Assembly: GCA_900769475.1 (NCBI GenBank)
Contig: CAAGGQ010000238.1
Span: forward strand, 1 to 20,664
DNA from: Clostridia bacterium
Lineage (GTDB): Bacteria > Bacillota > Clostridia > Oscillospirales > CAG-272
Direction: 5' to 3'
DNA length: 20,664 nt
Within the stretch, counting starts at the first letter, position 1; every line of letters starts with the position of its first letter. Position numbers and translations under genes: made by a program. This document shows positions 1-5,476 of the stretch, one piece after another. The notes beneath the pieces are model-generated. The model worked only from the letters and a program-made list of their open reading frames with translations. It ran no database searches and had not been told where the DNA came from.

Positions 1-230
1 ATGGTCGCCCTGCGCGCTCCCGCGCGCCTCTGCTGCGCTCCCCATTCGGGAGAGCGAAGCAGAAGCCCACGGGGCGCGGATCGGGGCGCTACGCGCCTGG
101 GTGGCGAGGGTGGAGCCGTTTCTCTGCCTGGCGGCAGGCGTGCCGAACCTTCGCGCAGCTTCCCACCCAAATGAGGATCCCGCCCTTTTGCATATTGGTA
201 CGCGCTGACGCGCTCTCAATGCCAATTCCG

Positions 231-253
231 TCCCGAGCCGTCGAGGCTCGGGA
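231..253. repeat. perfect 9-bp inverted repeat, GTCGA loop
   Basis: TCCCGAGCC and GGCTCGGGA flank a five-base loop. There is no adjacent T-tract, so it is not an obvious Rho-independent terminator. It is one of the two strongest hairpins in the GC-rich block. Confidence 0.7.
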
Positions 254-271
254 TCGGTGGCATTCGGGGTC

Positions 272-292
272 GAAAACCGCCTGGCGGTTTTC
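272..292. repeat. perfect inverted repeat GAAAACCGC / GCGGTTTTC
   Basis: A 9-bp perfect stem with a 3-base loop lies 12 bases past the stop codon of the small minus-strand gene ending at 305. It could help end or stabilise that transcript, but no T-tract follows on the minus strand, so a standard intrinsic terminator is not supported. Confidence 0.65.
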
Positions 293-304
293 CATCGGCT
301 ACGC

Positions 305-571
305 CTATTGCTGAAGATCAACAAACGCAAAAGACCATTCATTCGTGCACTCGTCAAGATACCATCGAAAACCGAAACCATACTTACGTGCGCCTTGTTC
401 AACAAGGTGCATGGTTTGATAGAATACGTCCACCTCTTTTTGTCCCGCCACTTGAAGGAACCCTTCATAGTCGGGAGGATAGACAGCGCGAGCTTTCAAG
501 AAAGCCTCTGCTATTGCGGTTAAATGCGCCAAATACTTTTGCCGTTTTCGGTCTGTTCTGTTTTTTGACAT
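305..571 (-). CDS. orphan 88-aa hypothetical protein
   Basis: I do not recognise the family. The start is the ATG at 571-569, chosen because GGAGG (580-584, minus sense) stands 8 bases before it; the frame stays open upstream to 667 but with no better start. The product is small and soluble, with no signal peptide or membrane segment. A basic N-terminus (SKNRTDRKRQK) is followed by a probable amphipathic helix at about 12-31. An aromatic-rich C-terminal half (GFGFRWYLDECTNEWSFAF, about 65-84) looks beta-rich. It sits alone on its strand between the GC-rich block and a 320-bp gap. Its ribosome site lies within a strong hairpin with a T6 run, so expression may be conditional. It could instead be the remnant of a mobile element. 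Coding status is likely but not certain. Confidence 0.55.
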   Translation of the reverse strand: MSKNRTDRKRQKYLAHLTAIAEAFLKARAVYPPDYEGFLQVAGQKEVDVFYQTMHLVEQGARKYGFGFRWYLDECTNEWSFAFVDLQQ

Positions 572-608
572 AAAAAATGCCTCCAATCGTAATTCGATTG
601 AAGGCATT
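572..608 (-). promoter_or_regulatory. terminator-like hairpin containing the ribosome site of the 88-aa gene
   Basis: Fourteen-base arms (576-589 and 595-608) with loop TAATT end in a run of six T on the minus strand (577-572), directly before the ATG at 571-569. The one non-Watson-Crick position (583/601) is G-U on the minus-strand RNA but C-A on the plus-strand RNA, so the fold fits minus-strand transcription better. The GGAGG ribosome site (580-584) is inside the 3' arm. It could be an attenuator or a translation-blocking hairpin, or simply the terminator of some unseen upstream transcript. Confidence 0.6.
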
Positions 609-866
609 GCCTTATTTAGTTTAGTTTGGGTCTCCGCGCGTCCTATGCTTTTATTCCACAACCCCAATTAACGCGCCAAGCCTATCGGCTTGATTCAATG
701 CGCTTACAAAAGAGTAAATTTTGTATGATTGCATTGTTGGTAGAAAAGCTTCGCTTTTCTTCTTATTGCAAACACTACAAAATTTACATCGCCTTTTGTA
801 TAATTGGGCATATACTTCCATCTCGCGCGCGGTGTGGCTCTTCTCCTATCCTTTTGGAGATTGGAC
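609..866. other. A/T-rich intergenic gap with two small hairpins
   Basis: I see no gene on either strand. Two short inverted repeats are visible: CAAGCC/GGCTTG at 677-692 and AGAAAAGC/GCTTTTCT at 742-760, the latter with mildly T-rich flanks (TTCTTCTTATT) on the plus strand. No convincing promoter for the leftward small gene could be found. The right end runs into the plus-strand promoter at 867. Confidence 0.5.
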
Positions 867-895
867 TTGACGAAGTCCTCTTTTTGTGTTATAAT
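867..895 (+). promoter_or_regulatory. sigma-A promoter of the degenerate PHP gene
   Basis: TTGACG (867-872), a 17-bp spacer and TATAAT (890-895), with TG one base upstream of the -10 box (extended -10). A start of transcription near 902 leaves a leader of about 28 bases before the ATG at 931. Confidence 0.8.
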
Positions 896-930
896 GAGTT
901 GGAATAAAGACGAAAGACGGATCAAGCCTT

Positions 931-1644
931 ATGCCTCTATTTGATTACAACTCCTTTCTTCTTCCAGGGTTTCGAGATGCAGCTGCGAATGGAAATGTTT
1001 CATTGCAAATTATGGAGCTTCTCTTCGAAAAACACGGAGTGACCCACTATCATCTTATGCCTCTCTTTGATTGCACCGAGGATACGGTTTCCAGTTTTCT
1101 ATTGAAACGACATCAGGCTATTTCCAAGATTCAAAAGACGGATCGATTTTCCAAATTGGTCAATCTTCATTTTGGAGCCACGGCAGAATTGCACCCCGGG
1201 CTCTGGCAAACCGACGAGCTTGAAAAACTGTGCTATGGAAGCACGCGGATGCTTTCCCTTCGATTCCCTCTTGGCCCTTATCAAGACTGGATGGATCAAG
1301 AGCTGAACCATCTGCTTTACCACGGAGGCTATTCTCTACTGTTTACCTCCTTTGAATTACCCCTTCTGTTCTTTGAACGTGATACGATCGAAAGACTTCT
1401 TCGTATTCAAGGAGCCGTTTTCCATTTCAACTATCGAAGCCTTTTACAGCCGCAGGTGCAGGAAACCGTCAAAAAGCTGCTCGCAAAACACACCCCAGTG
1501 CTCTTTGGAACCAATCTTTCCTCCATGGAAAAAACCTGCTACTATGAGATGGATCACTATCTCAACACTGCAAGGATTTTTCTTACGCCTTATGAATATC
1601 AATACCTATGGGAACAAAATCATGTCTTTTGGAAAAACAGCTGA
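931..1644 (+). CDS. degenerate PHP-domain protein related to CpsB/YwqE phosphatases
   Basis: The 237-aa product has the layout of the CpsB/YwqE PHP-type tyrosine phosphatases (usually about 250 aa). FDYNSFLLPGFRDAA (4-18) sits where the family has DxHxHxLPGxDDG. GVTHYHLMPLF (36-46) replaces the GVT...TPH strand. GATAEL (82-87) matches the GxE region. SFELPLLFF (140-148) and GTNLSSM (193-199) fall where AHPERY and GSDAH are expected. The histidines of the first, second and last motifs are absent, so metal-dependent catalysis looks lost, while the frame is intact and the promoter is near consensus. I infer a pseudoenzyme with a binding or regulatory role. No clear ribosome site precedes the ATG. 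MPLFD recurs at residues 1-5 and 43-47. Its stop codon directly abuts that of spoIIID. The family link is by eye; the protein could be unrelated. Confidence 0.5.
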   Translation: MPLFDYNSFLLPGFRDAAANGNVSLQIMELLFEKHGVTHYHLMPLFDCTEDTVSSFLLKRHQAISKIQKTDRFSKLVNLHFGATAELHPGLWQTDELEKLCYGSTRMLSLRFPLGPYQDWMDQELNHLLYHGGYSLLFTSFELPLLFFERDTIERLLRIQGAVFHFNYRSLLQPQVQETVKKLLAKHTPVLFGTNLSSMEKTCYYEMDHYLNTARIFLTPYEYQYLWEQNHVFWKNS

Positions 1645-1920
1645 TCAATCGTGGGGCTTCCTTTCGCTTTTCTCACAGTATTTTTGCCGCGTCGCCTCAC
1701 CGCCACGGAGATGACGCTCCAGCTTATTTTTTTGCATCAGCTTTTGCACCTCCAAATACAAGCCGCGGTTGGCACCTCGCAACGCCTGCGTTACATCCTT
1801 ATGTACTGTGCTTTTGCTGACGCCAAAGTGCTGTGCGGCCACCCGCACGGTGGCCTGATGCTCGATCAAATATTCCCCTAAGATCACACACCGTTCCCTT
1901 CCGTTCCACCCAAAATCCAT
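1645..1920 (-). CDS. spoIIID: stage III sporulation regulator SpoIIID
   Basis: This 91-aa DNA-binding protein belongs to the SpoIIID family, the mother-cell transcription factor that acts between sigma-E and sigma-K and activates or represses many sporulation genes. The recognisable features are the helix-turn-helix (about 23-43, with TVRVAAQHFGVSKSTVHKD) and the basic C-terminal signature RHLRGGEATRQKY (69-81). Both are near identical to the family pattern; usual length is 80-95 aa. The ATG at 1920-1918 is supported by GGAGG (1928-1932) seven bases upstream. The neighbour on the left is convergent, with its stop codon touching this one (TGA|TCA), so neither gene has a terminator of its own in between. 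The presence of the gene suggests an endospore former or a recent descendant of one. Confidence 0.93.
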   Translation of the reverse strand: MDFGWNGRERCVILGEYLIEHQATVRVAAQHFGVSKSTVHKDVTQALRGANRGLYLEVQKLMQKNKLERHLRGGEATRQKYCEKSERKPHD

Positions 1921-1946
1921 ATCTGCGCCTCCATATTACTACAACC

Positions 1947-1976
1947 TTGGTATCATTATATGAGGCCCGGGATAAT
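1947..1976 (+). promoter_or_regulatory. possible promoter of the TrmH-family gene
   Basis: TTGGTA (1947-1952), an 18-bp spacer and GATAAT (1971-1976). Each box departs from the sigma-A consensus by one or two bases and there is no TGn. Transcription would begin near 1983, leaving almost no leader before a start at 1990 and about 19 bases before the ATG at 2002. This favours the latter start if the promoter is real. Confidence 0.4.
1955..1962 (-). promoter_or_regulatory. possible sigma-E-type -10 box for spoIIID
   Basis: On the minus strand this reads CATATAAT, close to the CATA-type -10 element of mother-cell sigma factors E and K. It lies about 35 bases upstream of the spoIIID start. The -35 region (CTAAAA-like) is not a clear match, and TATAAT within it could also serve sigma-A. 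It lies inside the divergent plus-strand promoter candidate. Confidence 0.35.
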
Positions 1977-1989
1977 TTTTAGAATCTGA

Positions 1990-2775
1990 TTGGATCATCT
2001 TATGCTACAAAAAGAAAACGAAAAATTTGCTCCTTCCACGCTGTTTGAAGGAATGACGTCGATCTCGGCACTTTTAAATTCGCAATGCGAGAACGACCGT
2101 AAAATTGAAAAAATATGGATCGACAATGAAAAACGGCGATCCAAGAGTGCGGAAATCGGCTTTTTGGTTGCCAAATCCCACGAGCTTGGCTTTATCATTG
2201 AGTTTGTTGACCGTGCGCAGATCAACGCGGTGAGCACCGGAACCAGCCACGGGGGCATCCTTGCCTTTTGCACGGAGCGCAATCTTCCCATTTTAACTCC
2301 CGAGAAGATCGAGCCCAACGGATTTTATGTGTATGCTGAGGGCATTGAGGATCCCTACAATTTTGGCTACACGGTGCGTTCCCTCTACGCCGCCGGGGTA
2401 TCGGGAATCGTGTTGCCTTCCCGCAACTGGATGAGCGCTGCCGGTGTAGTTGCAAGAGCCTCTGCGGGATGCTCCGAGCGTCTTCCCATGTTCACAGCCG
2501 ATGCCGAAGACGCCGTATCCTGCTTTCGTACTGTCGGTTATCAGATCCTTTGCGCCGGGATCCGTGATTCGGTCTCTCTCTTTGAAACCGCCTTCTCCTT
2601 CCCTCTTCTTTTGGTGATTGGAGGCGAAAAACGCGGCATTTCCCGCAAAATGTTGGAGCAAGCCGACGCCATTGTACGCATTGATTACGGAAGAGAATTC
2701 CGCGGTTCCCTCTCTGCGGCCTCGGCGGCGACCGTGATGGCCTTTGAGCTTTTCCGCCAAAATAAGAAGCCATAA
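1990..2775 (+). CDS. TrmH/SpoU-family RNA 2'-O-ribose methyltransferase
   Basis: The 261-aa protein has the two-domain layout of SPOUT-class SpoU methylases, which transfer methyl from S-adenosylmethionine to a ribose 2'-OH of tRNA or rRNA. A substrate-binding domain (about 17-95, starting LFEGMTSISALL) precedes the trefoil-knot SpoU domain. Motif 1 is EGIEDPYNFGYTVRSLYAAG (117-136) with Asn124 and the expected catalytic Arg130. Motif 2 is LVIGGEKRGIS (208-218). Motif 3 is GSLSAASAATVMAFEL (239-254), where Asn of the usual SLNVS is Ser242. The start is uncertain: TTG at 1990 or ATG at 2002; neither has a good ribosome site. The RNA target cannot be told from sequence. It is transcribed alone, divergent from spoIIID, and ends at a strong terminator. 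Confidence 0.85.
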   Translation: MDHLMLQKENEKFAPSTLFEGMTSISALLNSQCENDRKIEKIWIDNEKRRSKSAEIGFLVAKSHELGFIIEFVDRAQINAVSTGTSHGGILAFCTERNLPILTPEKIEPNGFYVYAEGIEDPYNFGYTVRSLYAAGVSGIVLPSRNWMSAAGVVARASAGCSERLPMFTADAEDAVSCFRTVGYQILCAGIRDSVSLFETAFSFPLLLVIGGEKRGISRKMLEQADAIVRIDYGREFRGSLSAASAATVMAFELFRQNKKP

Positions 2776-2779
2776 AGAA

Positions 2780-2822
2780 AAGTCGTATCTCCCACGGAGA
2801 TACGACTTCTTTTTATTTTTTG
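2780..2822. terminator. bidirectional intrinsic terminator
   Basis: AAGTCGTATCTCC and GGAGATACGACTT (2780-2808) form a 12-13 bp perfect stem with a tiny loop. A T-rich run follows on the plus strand (2809-2822), and TTTTCTTTA follows on the minus strand. It serves the methyltransferase from the left and the hydrolase operon from the right; the hydrolase stop codon (2813-2815) lies in the T-run. Confidence 0.88.
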
Positions 2823-3916
2823 GAAAAGAGATCCGATATCACGTTGATGGTGTTTAACCGAAAGAGCTCGGTCAAGGTCTTTTGCAGGGTCTGCTGAACG
2901 TGGGGATCCAGATCCTTGCCACGGAACAATAGCTTCTTTTTGGAAGCCACCAACTCGGTTAGAGTTTGCGCATTGTCCGAGGAAAGCATTTGGTACAGCG
3001 CCTCCACAAACTGCTCCCGTTGCTCGTTGGTCATTTTTCCGACCCACTCGTTGAGAACGCGATTGATTCGCTTGGATTCGTCGGTCACGTCCTTTAAATA
3101 AACGAACTGTCCTCCCATGACCTCCCAGGAAACACCGTCGTGCTGATAGAGTCCCTTTTGGCGGCTTTTGACTACAATGTAGTTTTCATCATGCTCCAGT
3201 AGCATACCAACCACCGCGTTTTGCGGAACGAAGGACCGAATAATGGGACGTAGCGTGGCATAGTCTTCATCCTTCAGAATTCGCTCATGAAAGCCGGGGC
3301 CATCGTTGCTCCACACGTTGATCAAGCGCTCCCGCACCGTGGACGAGCAATTTACCGCGGCAAACACGGCAAGATTGCCCCCCTTACTGTGCCCCGTAAC
3401 CCGAATAGAGCCCGCAAAAGCATTGGCCGCCGCTTCCAGATATTCTACCGCCTTGAGCTGAGCAGGAACCACGGGCAAAAAGCTCATGTTAAAATCTTCC
3501 TTCCAGCCAATCAGCGTATCATCGGTTCCCCGGTAGGTCACCAGCATGGTGTGATCATCCGGAAAAAAAGTGATGGCAGAAAACTGCGTTTGTTCATCCA
3601 AATCAATGCGATTAACGTAAGCCCGCATGTTTACGTTTCGAAACCGTTTGGTTTCCTTTAAAAGGCGAAACAACTTAATGATCTCCTTGGGCATGATCAG
3701 GCCAATGGGGATTTTTTTGTCGTCCGGGTACTTGGCAAAAAAGGCGTTGGCTGCGGCCTTGATAGGCACGGTATCGTTGGAATGTGCCTCGGGAACGATC
3801 CCACCAAAGTCCAAATAGGAAATTAAAGAAAAGATCAGACTGTCAACTTCATTGAACGGCGCCTCAGAAAAGGCCAGGTCCCCGCGCCACTTGACGTAAT
3901 CGAACAGGGTTCCCAT
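2813..3916 (-). CDS. DUF2974/Mbeg1-like alpha/beta serine hydrolase
   Basis: The 367-aa soluble protein fits the DUF2974 (Mbeg1-like) family of lipase-like alpha/beta hydrolases, whose substrate is not known. The nucleophile elbow is GHSKGG (175-180, Ser177). YRGTDDT (128-134) matches the class-3 lipase oxyanion strand, and NDGPGF (204-209) follows at the place of a possible acid residue. His242 or His259 could complete the triad. There is no signal peptide or membrane span, so it probably acts in the cytoplasm. The ATG at 3916 has AAAGGAG about nine bases upstream. It is the third gene of a likely operon, 33 bases after the DUF1846 gene and ahead of the terminator at 2780. Family assignment is good; the activity is inferred. 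Confidence 0.8.
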   Translation of the reverse strand: MGTLFDYVKWRGDLAFSEAPFNEVDSLIFSLISYLDFGGIVPEAHSNDTVPIKAAANAFFAKYPDDKKIPIGLIMPKEIIKLFRLLKETKRFRNVNMRAYVNRIDLDEQTQFSAITFFPDDHTMLVTYRGTDDTLIGWKEDFNMSFLPVVPAQLKAVEYLEAAANAFAGSIRVTGHSKGGNLAVFAAVNCSSTVRERLINVWSNDGPGFHERILKDEDYATLRPIIRSFVPQNAVVGMLLEHDENYIVVKSRQKGLYQHDGVSWEVMGGQFVYLKDVTDESKRINRVLNEWVGKMTNEQREQFVEALYQMLSSDNAQTLTELVASKKKLLFRGKDLDPHVQQTLQKTLTELFRLNTINVISDLFSKK

Positions 3917-3949
3917 AAAGCGTCCTCTCCTTTCATGTTTTCAGAATGA

Positions 3950-5437
3950 TCAGCAGCCGTGGAACAAGCGCTTGCTCTCGTAAACCGGCTCACAAGTCAG
4001 GTAAATTCCCAACTTTTTCAGGGTATGCTCATCGTTTTCGGCCAGAATTACCGAGGAGTGCATCTCGCACTTGCGCAGGTTGACCAGCTGAGCACTTGCC
4101 TTGGCCGCGATGGGATCGGTTACAGCGCAGATCGAAAGCGCGATCAGAACCTCATTGGGATGCAGACGGGGATTTTTACTTCCCAGCGTGCGCACCTTCA
4201 AGTCGGTAATAGGCTCCAGAATTTCGGGAGAGATTAGATCAATGCGATCGTCAATCCCGGCCAGCGTTTTCAAAGCATTCAGCAACGCGGCAGACGCAGC
4301 CCCCAGCATACGGGAGGTTCGACCGGTTACCATGGTTCCGTCGCCTAACTGAATGGCGGCGGCGGGCTTGCCCGTGCTCTCAGCTTTTTGCTTGGCTGCC
4401 TCGGCCACCTTGCGAAAATCAGCATCAATCCCAGCCGACTGCATGATCAGCTTCAGCTTGTCGGCATCACGGCTTTCGGTGTTGTTTTTACGCTGATTGC
4501 AACGGGCGGTATAGTAACGACGTACGATCTCCATTTTAGAGGCTTCGCAAACCACGTCATTATCAATAATGCAGTTCCCTACCATGTTCACACCCATATC
4601 GGTGGGAGATTTGTAAGGCGAGGAGCCGTAGATCCGCTGGAACATGGCGTTGAGCACCGGGAAGATCTCAATATCACGGTTGTAGTTGACCGTGGTAACA
4701 CCGTAGGCCTCCAGGTGGAAGGGGTCGATCATGTTCATATCGTTCAGATCTGCCGTAGCAGCCTCGTAAGCGATATTCACGGGATGTTTTACGGGAAGAT
4801 TCCAAATGGGGAAGGTTTCAAACTTGGCGTATCCCGATTGGATCCCGCGCTTGTGATCGTGATAGAGCTGGCTGAGACAGGTGGCCATCTTTCCGCTTCC
4901 GGGGCCGGGACCGGTCACCACCACCAGAGAACGGGTGGTTTCCACATAATCGTTCTTTCCATAGCCCTCATCGCTAACAATATGATCAATGTCAGAGGGA
5001 TATCCTTGAATATGATAGTGGCGGTACACGCGTACTCCCAGGGACTCCAAACGCTTTTGGAATTTGAGCGCCGCGGGTTGATCCTGCCAACGGGTGAGCA
5101 CTACGCTTCCCACAAACAGTCCAAAATTGCGGAACGCGTCAATCAAGCGAAGCAGGTCCAGATCGTAGGTGATACCCAGGTCGCCCCGCACCTTGTTCTT
5201 TTCAATATCATTGGCGTTGATGGCGATCACGATCTCGGCCTTGTCCTTGAGTTGGATCAGCATACGGATCTTGCTGTCCGGCTCAAATCCGGGCAACACC
5301 CGGGCGGCGTGGTAGTCGTCAAAGATCTTTCCGCCAAATTCCAGATACAGCTTGCCTCCAAACTGGTCGATACGCTGGCGGATGTGCTCGGACTGCGTTG
5401 CGATATATTTTTCGTTGTCAAAGCCCAACTTGTTCAT
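3950..5437 (-). CDS. DUF1846 family protein
   Basis: The 495-aa product matches the DUF1846 family in length and in its signature TGPGPGSGKMATCLSQ (175-190). This glycine-rich loop resembles a phosphate- or nucleotide-binding turn. The N-terminal part begins MNKLGFDNEKYIATQSEHI, typical of the family. No signal peptide or membrane segment is seen. The biochemical role of the family is not established to my knowledge, so none is given. The ATG at 5437 follows GGGAGG at about 10 bases. The M18 aminopeptidase gene ends 39 bases upstream with no terminator, so the two are probably cotranscribed, with the DUF2974 hydrolase as the third member. Confidence 0.85.
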   Translation of the reverse strand: MNKLGFDNEKYIATQSEHIRQRIDQFGGKLYLEFGGKIFDDYHAARVLPGFEPDSKIRMLIQLKDKAEIVIAINANDIEKNKVRGDLGITYDLDLLRLIDAFRNFGLFVGSVVLTRWQDQPAALKFQKRLESLGVRVYRHYHIQGYPSDIDHIVSDEGYGKNDYVETTRSLVVVTGPGPGSGKMATCLSQLYHDHKRGIQSGYAKFETFPIWNLPVKHPVNIAYEAATADLNDMNMIDPFHLEAYGVTTVNYNRDIEIFPVLNAMFQRIYGSSPYKSPTDMGVNMVGNCIIDNDVVCEASKMEIVRRYYTARCNQRKNNTESRDADKLKLIMQSAGIDADFRKVAEAAKQKAESTGKPAAAIQLGDGTMVTGRTSRMLGAASAALLNALKTLAGIDDRIDLISPEILEPITDLKVRTLGSKNPRLHPNEVLIALSICAVTDPIAAKASAQLVNLRKCEMHSSVILAENDEHTLKKLGIYLTCEPVYESKRLFHGC

Positions 5438-5476
5438 GCTCTTTTCCCTCCCTATCCTTATACAATATTTTTTTAA

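Larger units (their letters stand above)
1..300. other. GC-rich palindrome-dense noncoding block
   Basis: No frame here carries a protein I believe; the short open frames are arginine/serine-rich and lack ribosome sites. The stretch is far more GC-rich than the A/T-rich sequence after 300 and is packed with short inverted repeats: 12-27 (6-bp arms), 38-52 (5-bp arms), 85-97 (5-bp arms, loop TAC), 124-137 (5-bp arms), 201-212 (4-bp arms), 231-253 (9-bp perfect arms, loop GTCGA) and 272-292 (9-bp perfect arms, loop of 3). None is followed by a T-tract. The octamer CATTCGGG occurs at about 43 and 261. It could be a dispersed intergenic repeat, a structured RNA, or the edge of a mobile element that begins outside the window. 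Function unknown. Confidence 0.55.

Noticed and set aside
89..295. 68-aa arginine-rich open frame on the minus strand
   Set aside because: It passes through several hairpins of the GC-rich block, has no ribosome site and low-information composition.
1..300. rRNA fragment or group II intron end
   Set aside because: No recognisable rRNA helix sequence, no domain V-like motif and no reverse transcriptase gene nearby.
257..523. 88-aa open frame on the plus strand
   Set aside because: It overlaps the minus-strand 88-aa gene, which has a better ribosome site and more protein-like sequence; the plus start lies within a hairpin region.
742..760. AGAAAAGC/GCTTTTCT hairpin as a terminator
   Set aside because: Only a mixed C/T tail follows and no gene ends nearby on the plus strand.
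4388..5476. 362-aa open frame on the plus strand
   Set aside because: It is antisense to the DUF1846 gene, which has family motifs and a ribosome site. The plus-strand frame has no recognisable motif.
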